Below are positions 14,791 to 25,342 of a DNA stretch of 64,000 nt, in pieces; position 1 is the stretch's first letter; every line of letters begins with the position of its first letter. Below the pieces are notes generated by a model. The model did no database searches, had not been told where the DNA came from, and saw only the letters and a list, made by a program, of their open reading frames with translations. The stretch is from Candidatus Eremiobacterota bacterium (GTDB lineage Bacteria; Vulcanimicrobiota; Vulcanimicrobiia; Vulcanimicrobiales; Vulcanimicrobiaceae). The stretch spans positions 1 to 64,000 of the forward strand of contig JAFAKB010000081.1 of the NCBI GenBank assembly GCA_019235885.1, in the 5' to 3' direction. A program made the translations under genes and the position numbers.

Positions 14791-16488
14791 TCAGACCTGC
14801 GCCGTCTCGGTCGCGGCGCGCCGCCGCGCCTCTTCCTCGTAGAGCGCGTTCTTGAGGATCTTCCCGACCGGCGACTTCGGCAGCGCCTCGCGGAACTCCA
14901 CGACCTGCACCATCTCGTGCTTGCCGAGCCGGTCCTTGAGGAATTCCTTGAGCTCGTCGGCGGTGAACGGCGAGGCGCCGCTCTTCAGCACGATGTGCGC
15001 TTTCGGCGACTGGCCGCGGTACTCGTCCGGAATCCCGATCACGCACACTTCGGCGACGCCGGGATGGGTGTAGATCGCCTCTTCGATCGTGCGCGGGTAG
15101 ACGTTGTAGCCGCCGCACAGCAGCATGTCCTTGATGCGGTCCACGATGAACACGAAACCGTCCTCGTCCATGTAGGCGACGTCGCCGGTGCGCAAGTAGC
15201 CGTCGGCGGTCGTCACCTCGCGCGTCGCCTGCTGGTTCTTCCAGTACCCCTGCATCACGTTGGGGCCTTTGATGCAGATCTCGCCGCGCTCGCCGAGCGG
15301 AACGTACCGGGCGGGATCTTCGACGCTCGCGAGCTTGAGCATCACGCCCGGGACGGGGATGCCGCACGAGCCGGCCTTGCGCGGCCCGCGCATCGGCGTG
15401 AACGTGCCGGCCGGCGAGGTCTCGGTCATCCCCCAGCCCTCGTTGAGCTCCGAGCCGGTGACGGCTTTGAAACGCTCTTGCACCTCGAGCGGGAGCGGCG
15501 CGCCGCCCGAGCCGGTGAACTTGATCGAGGTCAAATCCAATTCACCGAGACCCGGATAGGCGAGCAGCGCGGTGAACATCGTCGGGACGCCCATGAAGAG
15601 CGTGATCTTCTTCGCGGCGAGATCCTTGGCGACGGCTTCGACCTCGAACCGCGCGTGCAGCACGATCTCCGCGCCGAGCCGGATCGCGAGCAGCATGCAC
15701 GAGGTGAGCGAGTAGATGTGGAAGAGCGGAAGCACCAGCAGCATCCGCTCTTCGCCGGGCGCGAGCACCGGCGGCTCCACGCGCGTCGTCTCGATGTACT
15801 GGCTGGTCGCGGCGGTGAGGTTGCCGTGCGTGAGCATCGCGCCCTTCGGGAGCCCGGTCGTGCCGCCGGTGTACTGCAGCACCGCCAGCGTCTGGGCCGG
15901 ATCACCGAACGGCGGCGACTCGTACGCGCCGTCGTTGGCGAGCAGCGCGCGAAACGGGATTCGCCCGACGGTGCTTGGCGCGAGGTCGTCGTGCGGGCCT
16001 TCGAAGCCGGGAAAGAGCGCCAGGTCTTCGAGGCCGCCGGCGACGAGCGTGAGAAACTTGCCGGTTCCGAGCAGCGGCTCGATCTGCGGCAGCAGCATCG
16101 GCAGGTCGAGCGTGACCAGGATCGAGGTCTCGCTGTCCTCGATCTTGTGCGCGAGCACGTGCGCCGCGTCGAGCGGCGAGTAGTTCACGACCGTTCCGCC
16201 CGCTTTGAGCACGCCGAAGAACGCGACCAGATAGTGCGGCGTGTTCGGCAGATAGAGCCCGACGTGGACGCCGGGCCGCACGCCGAGCTGCTGAAACCCT
16301 TTCGCGGCGCGGTTCGCGAGCGCGTGCAGCTCGCGGTACGTCGCGCGCTTGCCCATGAACTCGACCGCGGGCCGCTCACCGAAGCGCTCGGCGGCGGTGT
16401 CGAGGATCTCGTAGACGGGGCCGAGTGCGAGCGGAGCGTCCCAGCGCGCGGGCGAGGGATACGATTCGATCCAAGGCGTTTCGGTCAC
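14791..16488 (-). CDS. Long-chain fatty-acid-CoA ligase (FadD type)
   Basis: 565 residues. Activates fatty acids to acyl-CoA through an acyl-AMP. Seen are the P-loop motif QYTGGTTGLPKGAML, the GWGMTETSP block, LRTGDVAYMDEDGFVFIVDR and the C-terminal lysine motif SPVGKILKNALYEEE. The GTG at 16488 has GGAGGA 6 bases upstream, preferred over an in-frame codon at 16545. Being directly upstream of phaE, it may feed acyl-CoA into PHA synthesis. Confidence 0.93.
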   Translation of the reverse strand: MTETPWIESYPSPARWDAPLALGPVYEILDTAAERFGERPAVEFMGKRATYRELHALANRAAKGFQQLGVRPGVHVGLYLPNTPHYLVAFFGVLKAGGTVVNYSPLDAAHVLAHKIEDSETSILVTLDLPMLLPQIEPLLGTGKFLTLVAGGLEDLALFPGFEGPHDDLAPSTVGRIPFRALLANDGAYESPPFGDPAQTLAVLQYTGGTTGLPKGAMLTHGNLTAATSQYIETTRVEPPVLAPGEERMLLVLPLFHIYSLTSCMLLAIRLGAEIVLHARFEVEAVAKDLAAKKITLFMGVPTMFTALLAYPGLGELDLTSIKFTGSGGAPLPLEVQERFKAVTGSELNEGWGMTETSPAGTFTPMRGPRKAGSCGIPVPGVMLKLASVEDPARYVPLGERGEICIKGPNVMQGYWKNQQATREVTTADGYLRTGDVAYMDEDGFVFIVDRIKDMLLCGGYNVYPRTIEEAIYTHPGVAEVCVIGIPDEYRGQSPKAHIVLKSGASPFTADELKEFLKDRLGKHEMVQVVEFREALPKSPVGKILKNALYEEEARRRAATETAQV

Positions 16489-16501
16489 CGTGAGTCCTCC
16501 G

Positions 16502-17412
<911 letters not shown>

Positions 17413-17416
<4 letters not shown>

Positions 17417-17928
17417 CGCGTGTAGCGCGCGATCAGCGGGCCGAGGTGCGGGTAGGCCGCGGTCAGCATCGCGCGCGTGGTGAGGTGAAAGTCGGCGAAC
17501 TCGAAGCCGGGCGCCACGTCGCAGCCGACCAGCGCGTAGCCGTCGTTCGCGTCGACGTGCGCGGCGAAGTGGGCACCGGCGGCAATCGTCGTCTGCAGCA
17601 CGTCGTTCGCGCCGAGAACGCGCGACGCGTGCGCGCCGCTCGCTTCGATGATCTCGATCGTCACCGGATCGCCGCGGTAGAAGTGCCAGGTCTCGTCTGA
17701 GCTCAGCCGGTGAAACGCCGAGAACGCGCCGGCGGCGAGCAGAAAGTAGATCGACGTCATCGCGCTGCGCAGCGTTCCCTGCGAGGTCGTGACGCGCTCG
17801 GCGCTGCGGTACGTCTCGCGGTACCAGCCGCCCTCGGGATGCGGCTGCAGCTTGTGCGCGGCGATCAGCCGCTGCGCTTCGGGATGCACGCGCCGCTCTT
17901 CGCCGCCGGAGTGCCGAACCACCGCCAC
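17413..17928 (-). CDS. Cupin, DUF985 family
   Basis: 171 residues: LIAAHKLQPHPEGGWYRETYRS, then SIYFLLAAGAFSAFHRLSSDETWHFYRGDP and VGCDVAPGFEFADFHL are the DUF985 (Cupin_5) blocks. The fold is a single beta-barrel that may bind a metal or sugar; function unproven. It opens the minus-strand operon, with a GTG start at 17928 that is weakly supported, 53 bases from the divergent esterase. Confidence 0.88.
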
Positions 17929-17981
17929 CGCGCGAATTGGCTCTCGCCACCACTGCGCGCGCGGCGCTATAGTGGAACGGC

Positions 17982-19037
17982 ATGCTGCGCTCGGCGGCCC
18001 TAGTTGTGGCGCTCTCGCTCGGCGGCGCCGGCGCGCCCGCTGCGTCGGCGGCGGAACCCGCCGCGCCGGCGCGCACGGTGGCCGAGGCGATGCAGCGCTT
18101 CGCCGACGCTAAGCCGCGGATCGAAACCGAGCTGGGCGCGGAGGAAGCGGCGGCCTTCGGCCGGAGGCTGTTCGACGATCTGGAGCGGCAAGCAGAGCCC
18201 GCACCGGAGGGCTATGCCGCAGCCGACTGGTCCGAGACCGTCGCGAACGTCCTGAAGCTCGACATGGAGGCGGTCGATCAGCTCGCCGCCGGCACGCCTG
18301 CGCCGCTGCGGCTCGCACCGGGGCTGCACGAGCTGCTTGTCCCTTCGCGCGTCGACCGCACGTGGCAGCTCGTCGCGCTGTACGTTCCGCCGGCAGTGCA
18401 CGCGACGCGCGTTCCGCTCGCGATCGTGCTGCACGGCAACCCGCAAACAGAGTCGGAGCTGCTCGCGCAGCCGTCGCTGCGAAGGCTTGCCGACCGCACG
18501 GGCACGATCGTCGCGGTTCCGTACGGGCGCGGGCTCTACGACTACGCGGAACCCGCCGCGACCGACGTCTACGATCTGCTCGCGCTGCTGCAGAGCCAGT
18601 TGCCGATCGACCGCGGCCGTACGTATCTCGCCGGGTACTCGATGGGCGGGTTCAGCGTGTTCAAGATCGGGCCGCGCGGCGGAAGCCGCTGGGCCGGCGT
18701 GTTGTGCATTTCGGGTGCGATCCTGAACAGCGGCGTGCGCGCGGTAACGATCGCGTGGCGCACGACGCCGCTGTACGTCGTGACCGGCGCGCACGACGAG
18801 AGCATTCCGACGAAATACGGCGAGCAGACCGCAGGCTTTCTCGCTGGCCTCGGATTGCCGGTGAGCTTCTACGAAGAGCCGCGCGGCTCGCACACGCTGC
18901 GCACGCTGTGGCCGTCGCTCGAGCGCGCCTGGGACGACATGCACGCCGCCTTGACGCGGCCGGAAACCGTCCCGATCGCGCGCAGCGGCTTCGCGCTCCC
19001 GGCCGGCGCGCCAACCGCCGCCGTATTGCATCCCTGA
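17982..19037 (+). CDS. Secreted alpha/beta-hydrolase, esterase / PHB-depolymerase-like
   Basis: 351 residues with a signal peptide (MLRSAALVVALSLGGAGAPA, cleavage near ASA). The C-terminal two-thirds is a hydrolase: PLAIVLHGNPQTE (oxyanion), AGYSMGGFSVF (nucleophile), VTGAHDESIP (acid) and PRGSHTLRTL (His). The order and spacing resemble secreted esterases and polyhydroxybutyrate depolymerase-type enzymes, but no substrate-binding domain is present. Likely periplasmic or extracellular. Confidence 0.82.
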   Translation: MLRSAALVVALSLGGAGAPAASAAEPAAPARTVAEAMQRFADAKPRIETELGAEEAAAFGRRLFDDLERQAEPAPEGYAAADWSETVANVLKLDMEAVDQLAAGTPAPLRLAPGLHELLVPSRVDRTWQLVALYVPPAVHATRVPLAIVLHGNPQTESELLAQPSLRRLADRTGTIVAVPYGRGLYDYAEPAATDVYDLLALLQSQLPIDRGRTYLAGYSMGGFSVFKIGPRGGSRWAGVLCISGAILNSGVRAVTIAWRTTPLYVVTGAHDESIPTKYGEQTAGFLAGLGLPVSFYEEPRGSHTLRTLWPSLERAWDDMHAALTRPETVPIARSGFALPAGAPTAAVLHP

Positions 19038-19075
19038 CCGGCGCAGCGGCCACTACGAGACGAACGCGAAACAGC

Positions 19076-20191
19076 TCAGCAGAATGCGTACGGCGGCGGT
19101 CCCGACGGTCCGAGCGAACGCAATTTCAACTGCTGGCGATAGTAGTTCAGCCGGAAGTTCGTGTCGACGAAGTTGGGGTCGGCGGGCATGAAGTTCCGCC
19201 AGTAGAGCGTCCACGCGCTCGGCGTCAGGGTCGCGTTCGGATCACCTTGCACGCCTTTCCAGACCGCTTCGGTCACCGGCGTGGTGAAGAGCGAGGGGTC
19301 GATCACCATGTCCTGGCACGTGAAGAAACCGGTGCGCACGCAGAGCGTCGGCGCGACGTGCCAGCGCCAGTTCACGAAACAGGACGGATTGTTCTTCGTC
19401 GGAGTGTGGAGATTGCCATCGATCCAGATCTTCGACGGCGACGCGCCGGCGGCGATCATCAGCCGGCACATCTCGTGCGCGCGTGCCCAGCACCCGTCGT
19501 CGGGATAGAGAAACGGGATGCACGGCGGAGGCACGGTGAGCGGATTGCACGACGGCGCGGCGGCGATGTTGAAGTACTGTTGTGCCTGCGCGGGCGAGAT
19601 GCATCCGAAACACCAAAACGGCCATGGCCACGGCCAACGGAGGAACCCGCGCCGTTTCGGCCTCCGGCTCGGCGAACCGGCACCGGAAGCGGAAGCGGAA
19701 CCGGGACCGGGGCCGGTTTCGGGCGGCCACGGGCGAGCGTCGATGATTTCGTGCGCGTCGGTTTCGGTGACGACCAGCCGCTCACGCGATCCTGCCGCTG
19801 TGCGCAGCGTCTCGAGCAGGTTCTCGTAGTCGGCGGCTTCGCGTTTGAGCGTGTGGCGCGCGTGCGACTCTTCGAGCTCGACGTTCCAGCCGTCGCCACC
19901 GCGGTCCTCGAGCTTCGTTACGCGCGAGACCAGCGGAATGAGCAGCCGCGCGATCTCGCCGGTATCGGGGCGGACCTCGACGTACGCAGGGGCGTTCATC
20001 TGCCGCAGCTCCTCGAGGATGTCGAGCATCCCGGCGGCGAGGTGTCCCTGAACGACCCGTGCGGTTCGGTCCCGCTCGAACTCGACCGAGACGCCCGCGG
20101 GATTGACCCGCAGCAGTTCGGCGGCACCCGCCTTTTCGACGGGAGGAGTGATGCGGGCTATGCGCCCGACGATCGCGTTGGAACCCGGCAT
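19076..20191 (-). CDS. Protein-glutaminase-domain protein with novel N-terminal module
   Basis: 371 residues. The C-terminal part (about 222-360) carries the protein-glutaminase pattern: DDGCWARAHEM with Cys234, VNWRWHVAP with His278, VIDPSLF with Asp298, then PVTEAVW and FVDTNF, as in Chryseobacterium protein glutaminase, which deamidates glutamine side chains in proteins. The N-terminal ~150 residues are an unrecognised alpha/beta region. A Pro/Gly/Ser linker, a basic run and a Trp-rich hydrophobic stretch ending in AQAQQ (about 176-205) separate the two, resembling an internal membrane segment or cleavage site. ATG at 20191 has GGAGG 7 bases upstream. Confidence 0.82.
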   Translation of the reverse strand: MPGSNAIVGRIARITPPVEKAGAAELLRVNPAGVSVEFERDRTARVVQGHLAAGMLDILEELRQMNAPAYVEVRPDTGEIARLLIPLVSRVTKLEDRGGDGWNVELEESHARHTLKREAADYENLLETLRTAAGSRERLVVTETDAHEIIDARPWPPETGPGPGSASASGAGSPSRRPKRRGFLRWPWPWPFWCFGCISPAQAQQYFNIAAAPSCNPLTVPPPCIPFLYPDDGCWARAHEMCRLMIAAGASPSKIWIDGNLHTPTKNNPSCFVNWRWHVAPTLCVRTGFFTCQDMVIDPSLFTTPVTEAVWKGVQGDPNATLTPSAWTLYWRNFMPADPNFVDTNFRLNYYRQQLKLRSLGPSGPPPYAFC

Positions 20192-20279
20192 GATGGCGCC
20201 TCCAGGGAGACGGACGCTGAGGCCCTCATCGTAGCACCGCGCGCCCTTCCGTGGCACCACGAAGGGTCGTTCGAGCTCG

Positions 20280-21809
20280 CTACGCCGCGCGGGTGCGCTC
20301 GCCTCCGCGGTAGAGGAGCGCTTCGGCGACGTGCTCGCGCGCGATCTGCTCGGTGCCGGCGAGGTCGGCGATGGTGCGGGCGACGCGGGCGATGCGGTCG
20401 AAGGCGCGGGCGCTCAGCGTGCCGCGCGTGACGGCGGATTCAAGGAGGCGGAGCCCGTCGCCGTCGAGCCGGCAGAAACGGCGCACGTCGGAGGCCGTGA
20501 TGGCGGCATTCGTTGCGACGCCCGCGCCGCGCAAGCGCGCCGACTGGCGTTCGCGCGCGGCTTCGACGCGAGTGCGAATGGTCGCGGACGTTTCCGCCGT
20601 CGTATGGTGGACCAGTTCGTCGAAGGAAACCCGCGACACGGTGACGTGCAGGTCGATGCGGTCGAGCAGCGGTCCGGAGAGCTTCGCGAGATATTTCTGC
20701 ACCGCCGTGTCGTCGCAGCGGCAATCGGCGGCGCGGTCGCCGCGGTAGCCGCACGGACACGGGTTCATCGACGCGATCAGCGTGAAGCGCGCGGGAAACG
20801 TCAGCGTCCCGGCGGCGCGCGCGATCGTCACCGCGCCTTCCTCCAGCGGTTGGCGCAGCACCTCGAGCGTCGCGCGGCTGAACTCGCCGAGTTCGTCCAG
20901 ATAGAGCACGCCGTTGAGCGCAAGCGATATTTCTCCGGGGCGCGGGATCGCGCCGCCGCCGACCAGCGAGACGCGGCTTGCGGTGTGGTGCGGCGCGCGA
21001 AACGGACGCGTCGCGACGACGCGCGGGCGCGGACCGAGCAGCCCGGCGATGCTGTACACCTTGGTCACTTCGAGCGCTTCGGCGACCGTCATCGATGGCA
21101 GAATCGACGGCACGCGTCGCGCCAGCATCGTCTTGCCGCAGCCGGGCGGTCCGACCAGCACCACGTTGTGCCCGCCGGCCGCGGCGATCTCCAGCGCGCG
21201 CTTCGCGAGCACTTGTCCTTTCACGTCGCTGAAGTCGCCGCAGCTCGCGCGATCGCTCGGGTCGAGCACGGTCACGCCGCGGCGGCGGAACTTCGTGCCG
21301 TGGCCGAGGATCACGGCGATCGCGTCCGCGAGCGCCGGAACGGCGTACACGTCGATCCCGTCGACCAGCGCCGCTTCGTCGCGATTCGGCTCCGGCACGA
21401 CGATCCGCGCGAAGCCGGCGCGCTTCGCGGCGAGCGTCATCGCCAGCACGCCGGGAACCGCGCGCAGCCCGCCGTCGAGCGCGAGCTCGCCGCAGACGAC
21501 GTAGTCACGCAGTGCCGCGCGGTCGATCTGTTCGTCGGTCGCGAGCAGCGCCAGCGCGATCGCCAAGTCGAATCCCACACCGCGCTTTTGCATGTCGGCC
21601 GGTGCGAGGTTGACCAGCAGCCGGCCCGGCGGGAAGCCGAACCCGGAATTCACGATCGCGGCGCGGACGCGCTCGCGCGACTCGTTGAGCGCCTTGTCGG
21701 CGAGGCCGACCAGCGCGAAGTGGGGGACGCCGGCGGCCGAGTCGGTCTCGACGCGCACGACGTGCGCGTCGACTCCGGCAACCGCGGCGGAGAAAGCGAG
21801 GGCGAGCAT
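20280..21809 (-). CDS. comM: ComM/YifB-family Mg-chelatase-like AAA+ ATPase
   Basis: 509 residues. An N-terminal Lon-like domain (AVAGVDAHVVRVETD) precedes the AAA+ core with Walker A GPPGCGKTML, Walker B LYLDELGEF, and the Cys-rich insert MNPCPCGYRGD that marks the family. In naturally competent bacteria ComM drives branch migration of incoming DNA. ATG at 21809 (MLALAFSAAVAG) matches the usual start; a GTG 15 bases upstream is possible. It stands alone with no other competence genes in view. Confidence 0.95.
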   Translation of the reverse strand: MLALAFSAAVAGVDAHVVRVETDSAAGVPHFALVGLADKALNESRERVRAAIVNSGFGFPPGRLLVNLAPADMQKRGVGFDLAIALALLATDEQIDRAALRDYVVCGELALDGGLRAVPGVLAMTLAAKRAGFARIVVPEPNRDEAALVDGIDVYAVPALADAIAVILGHGTKFRRRGVTVLDPSDRASCGDFSDVKGQVLAKRALEIAAAGGHNVVLVGPPGCGKTMLARRVPSILPSMTVAEALEVTKVYSIAGLLGPRPRVVATRPFRAPHHTASRVSLVGGGAIPRPGEISLALNGVLYLDELGEFSRATLEVLRQPLEEGAVTIARAAGTLTFPARFTLIASMNPCPCGYRGDRAADCRCDDTAVQKYLAKLSGPLLDRIDLHVTVSRVSFDELVHHTTAETSATIRTRVEAARERQSARLRGAGVATNAAITASDVRRFCRLDGDGLRLLESAVTRGTLSARAFDRIARVARTIADLAGTEQIAREHVAEALLYRGGERTRAA

Positions 21810-21856
21810 GCATGGTTCGATCACGCGCTGCGCCGCTCGCCGCTAGTGCCCGGGCG

Positions 21857-24574
21857 CTAGGAGCTCGCAAGCGTTTCCGGGCTGGGCGTCTTGCGCCGCA
21901 GGTAGCCTTTCGGGTTGAGCGTCATGAGGAAGCGCTCGCAGCGCTCGTCGATCTCGAACTCGTCGTGGTAGGTCAAGAAGGTGCGCAGCGCTTCCATCGG
22001 GCCCGGGCCGAAGTCTCGGTACGCGGGATGCCCGTTGACGTTGGTGTCCTCGACGATCAGATAGTCACCGGGCGCAACGAGCGGACCGTACGCGAGCATC
22101 TCGTTGTAGACGTGCTCGGCGCGGTGATCCGAGTCGAGGATCACCATCGCGCGCTTTCCGCACGCGGCTTCGCGGACGTAAGCGACCGTCCGCGGGTCCG
22201 TGCTCGACGCGGTGACGTACTCGATCCGCGGATGGACCGGACGGCCGGGCCGGGCGTTGACGTCGATCGTGACGACCCGGCCGTGCCCGAGGCGGTCGAG
22301 CACCGTCGCCAAGAACAGCGCGCTCCCGCCGCACCACGTGCCGCACTCGATCACCATATCCGGCCGCGTCCGGACGAGCAGCTCTTGATACTGCCATAGA
22401 TCGAGCGGACACTTCAGCGTTTGGTAGCCGAACCAGCTCGCGTTGATCGTGTCGGCGCCGCCTTGCCAGCGCCCGTAATACAGCTCGTGAAAGCGCTCCA
22501 CGATCGTGGTTTCTTCCGTGCTCAGCGGCGGTTGATCGCGGTCGACGACGAAGGTCCCGCTCGCCGTGCCGTTGCGCGCGCTACCGTGCGCCGGCGCCTC
22601 GACGGAGGCATCTCCCGGGCGCTCCGGGAGCAGCGGCTCGACAGCCGCCCAGTCGTTCGCGACGACGTTCAACGCCGCTGCGCGGTCGCCGTCAACCGCG
22701 GAAAACGGCGCGCCGATGAACCGTGCGACCGCCTCGTCGTAGCAATCGACGAGAACCCGGTTCGCCGGATCGAGCCCGGCCACGATCGTAAGGCCGCTCG
22801 GCGGCGTCGCGATGGTCGCGATGCGCAGCTCGGGGCGGTAGTGTTTCAGGCACAGGATCGTCTTCCACACGTCGCCGGTGTGGAAATCCGTGCGTTGCTC
22901 GCGCCCTGACGTCTCTTCGTCCAGCGGTATCGTGTCGTGCAGCAAGATGACGGAACCCGGTCCGCACAGCGCTTCCAGATTGATGAAATCCCGGAGCGCC
23001 TGTTCGAACAGGTGCAGACCGTCGACGAAGCCGATCGAAAGCGCGCGGTCGCCGAGGAGCGCGCGCGCCCGCCCGTTCGCGAAGAACATGTCGCTCGCCT
23101 CGGCGAAGAGATGCGTCTCGGCCGCGAGCCTGTGAAGGATCCGGGGCGCCGGATCGACGCCGATCGCGATCGCCGGCGGGCGGACCAATCGCAGCGAGGC
23201 CCCTTCGAAGACGCCGATCTCGAGGACGCTCGCTGGAGCGCACGCCTGATACAGCCGGTCGATCCAGGCGAGGTAATCCTCGCCCGGCAGGCGCATCTGC
23301 GCCAGGGCAAGGCGCGCCGCCGTGACGTTCGGATCGTGCGCAAGCGCGCTCCGGAAGTGGGATTCGGCGCCGGCGTCGTGGCCGATGATGCGATGCGCCT
23401 CGCCCAGCGTCAAATGATACCGAACGACATCGTTCGGCGAAGCTCCCGAGCCGGTGACGGCGAGGATCCGCAACACGTCGGGATGGTCCGGCGCCAGCGC
23501 GCGCGCGAGGCGCGCAACGCCGCAGCTCGCCGCGGAGTGTCCCGCGCGCAACGCGTCCGCGGCAAGGGCGACGAGCCGGCCGACCGTGCCGTCCTGCTGC
23601 GTTGTCTGCGCGGGCGACCACGGCACGACGTCAAGAGTTTCGGCGAGCGGGGAAGAGCCCGGATGTACCGGATGAATCGCGGCGCGCACGAGGCGCGAGA
23701 GTGCCGCGCGCGGGAGCGTGCCGACGTACGTCGGCGTCGCGCGCGGAATTTCCCACGGACGCCCGCGCAGCCGCGCGTACTGCGCGCTCCAGCGCTCGTG
23801 GTTTTGGGCTTGCTCCACGGGTGAGGCGTTCGTGTTGACGCCCCCGTGCGTCTGGTGGAACGTCGCCTCGCCCAGCAGCAGCACGAGCTGCGCGCCGGGA
23901 AGCTCGAGCGCGCGCCGGAACGTGTCGAAGTTCAGCAGCCCGCCGCCGGGTTCCGCAAAGCGCTCGTCGGCGCCGCCCAGCTGCTCCCACGCCGAACGCC
24001 GCAGGAACAACGCGTTCGACTCGGAGATCGGGGCGAACCATCCGTCGACGGACGACTCGTCCATCGTGCCGATCTCGGACAGACGATAACCGTCCTCGGG
24101 CCAGCCGATCGACGCGAGCAGCGCGTCCTCGCGCGCCGCGTCGTATCCGCTTTCCACGGCCCAGCCCTGAACGTCGCTGCCGAGGTACCAGCCCAGCGTC
24201 GCAACGACCGCGGTTTCGTACAGCGCCGCGCCGTGGCGCGCGAAGTGCACCAGGCCCGGGGTGGCGAGGCGGGCGCCGTCGATCATCACGCCGACCACGT
24301 CGCCGCGCGCCTCCGCCAGGCCGCGGTTGATCGCCGCGGCGGGCGAAGACGGCGCCGGATCGAGCCGGATCACCCGCGCGTTGCACGCGATCTCGGCGAC
24401 GGCGTTCGCATCGAGCGGAACCGCCGATCCGTTGTCGACGACGATGATCTCGTAGTCGTCCGGCGCGACGTGCTGCTGGTACGCCGGCGAGAGCGAGCGC
24501 AGCGTGCGCGGCGCCTCGCGCGCCATGTCGTGCACGACGACGACGACCGTGACGGCCGGCGAGCGCGCGGTCAC
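21857..24574 (-). CDS. Three-module protein: GT2 glycosyltransferase, class I methyltransferase, CmcI-like methyltransferase
   Basis: 905 residues. Residues 1 to ~300 are a GT2 glycosyltransferase (VTVVVVVHDM, YEIIVVDNGS, a DG pair in VGVMIDGA, and the acceptor block LGGADERF). A TPR-like helical part follows (AEALAPDHPDVL region to FRSALAHDP). Next is a SAM methyltransferase (VLEIGVFEGASLRL, SIGFVDGLHLFE). The C-terminal ~220 residues match the CmcI / rhamnosyl O-methyltransferase family (VIECGTWCGGSALF, MVILDSDH, YLIVEDTNVNG). The GTG start overlaps the TylF gene stop (GTGA). It probably builds and methylates a surface or secreted glycan; the exact sugar is unknown. Confidence 0.88.
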   Translation of the reverse strand: MTARSPAVTVVVVVHDMAREAPRTLRSLSPAYQQHVAPDDYEIIVVDNGSAVPLDANAVAEIACNARVIRLDPAPSSPAAAINRGLAEARGDVVGVMIDGARLATPGLVHFARHGAALYETAVVATLGWYLGSDVQGWAVESGYDAAREDALLASIGWPEDGYRLSEIGTMDESSVDGWFAPISESNALFLRRSAWEQLGGADERFAEPGGGLLNFDTFRRALELPGAQLVLLLGEATFHQTHGGVNTNASPVEQAQNHERWSAQYARLRGRPWEIPRATPTYVGTLPRAALSRLVRAAIHPVHPGSSPLAETLDVVPWSPAQTTQQDGTVGRLVALAADALRAGHSAASCGVARLARALAPDHPDVLRILAVTGSGASPNDVVRYHLTLGEAHRIIGHDAGAESHFRSALAHDPNVTAARLALAQMRLPGEDYLAWIDRLYQACAPASVLEIGVFEGASLRLVRPPAIAIGVDPAPRILHRLAAETHLFAEASDMFFANGRARALLGDRALSIGFVDGLHLFEQALRDFINLEALCGPGSVILLHDTIPLDEETSGREQRTDFHTGDVWKTILCLKHYRPELRIATIATPPSGLTIVAGLDPANRVLVDCYDEAVARFIGAPFSAVDGDRAAALNVVANDWAAVEPLLPERPGDASVEAPAHGSARNGTASGTFVVDRDQPPLSTEETTIVERFHELYYGRWQGGADTINASWFGYQTLKCPLDLWQYQELLVRTRPDMVIECGTWCGGSALFLATVLDRLGHGRVVTIDVNARPGRPVHPRIEYVTASSTDPRTVAYVREAACGKRAMVILDSDHRAEHVYNEMLAYGPLVAPGDYLIVEDTNVNGHPAYRDFGPGPMEALRTFLTYHDEFEIDERCERFLMTLNPKGYLRRKTPSPETLASS

Positions 24575-25335
24575 GTCGATTTCCTCCAGTACACGCCGGT
24601 CCAGTCGATCGTCTCGATCGGTTCGTGCACCCCGTGGCGTTCTCGATAGGCGTGGACGGCGGCCGCGCACGCCGGCACGGCGCCGTAGTCGTCGACGATC
24701 GCGAACCCGCCGGGACTGAGCTTCGGATAGAGCGCCTCCAGCGTCTGCAGCGTCGATTCGTAGAGGTCGCCGTCGAGCCGGAGCAGCGCGAAGGCGTCCG
24801 CGTCGATCGTGGTCAGCGTCTCGGAGAACCAACCTTCGACGAAGCGCACGCTTTCGTCGAACAAGCCCAGCGCCTCGAAGTTCGCTTGCACGACGTCGCG
24901 CGGGACGGCGAGCACGGCGATCTCGCTCAAGTCGAGTCCGGCGTCGAGTGGATAGCGCTCGCCGTCCGGCGGCGGCAAGCCGCGGAACGAATCGGCGACC
25001 CAGACGCGGCGGTCGGTGACGCCGTGCGCGACGAGCACCGCGCGCATCATGATCGACGCGCCGCCGCGCCACACGCCGGCTTCCAGCAGGTCACCCGGAA
25101 TGCCGTCCGCGAGTACCTCTTCGACGCAGCGGCGGAGATGATGCAGCCGTTTTTCCCCGATCATCGTCAGCGCGCGCGTCGGCCACACCCGCCCCTCGGC
25201 ACGCGCGGCAGGATCGTACGGCTGCTCGCGGCCCTGGGAATCGACGCTGGCGTCGCGGTAGATCGTGTTCAGCAGGACACGTTCGATCGTGTCCAAGTAG
25301 AGCGCGCGCACGTCGACGGCGGCGGAGGACGTCAC
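24571..25335 (-). CDS. TylF/MycF-type macrocin O-methyltransferase family protein
   Basis: 254 residues. LEAGVWRGGASIMMRAVL (SAM loop), RVWVADSFRGLPPP, LRLDGDLYESTLQTLEALYPKL and IVDDYGA are the TylF family blocks, including the metal-binding Asp residues. These enzymes methylate sugar hydroxyls. GTG at 25335 begins 7 bases after the radical SAM stop; sequence upstream in frame belongs to that gene. With the downstream three-module protein, this gives three predicted methyltransferase domains in one operon. Confidence 0.88.
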   Translation of the reverse strand: MTSSAAVDVRALYLDTIERVLLNTIYRDASVDSQGREQPYDPAARAEGRVWPTRALTMIGEKRLHHLRRCVEEVLADGIPGDLLEAGVWRGGASIMMRAVLVAHGVTDRRVWVADSFRGLPPPDGERYPLDAGLDLSEIAVLAVPRDVVQANFEALGLFDESVRFVEGWFSETLTTIDADAFALLRLDGDLYESTLQTLEALYPKLSPGGFAIVDDYGAVPACAAAVHAYRERHGVHEPIETIDWTGVYWRKST

Positions 25336-25342
25336 GGCAAGC

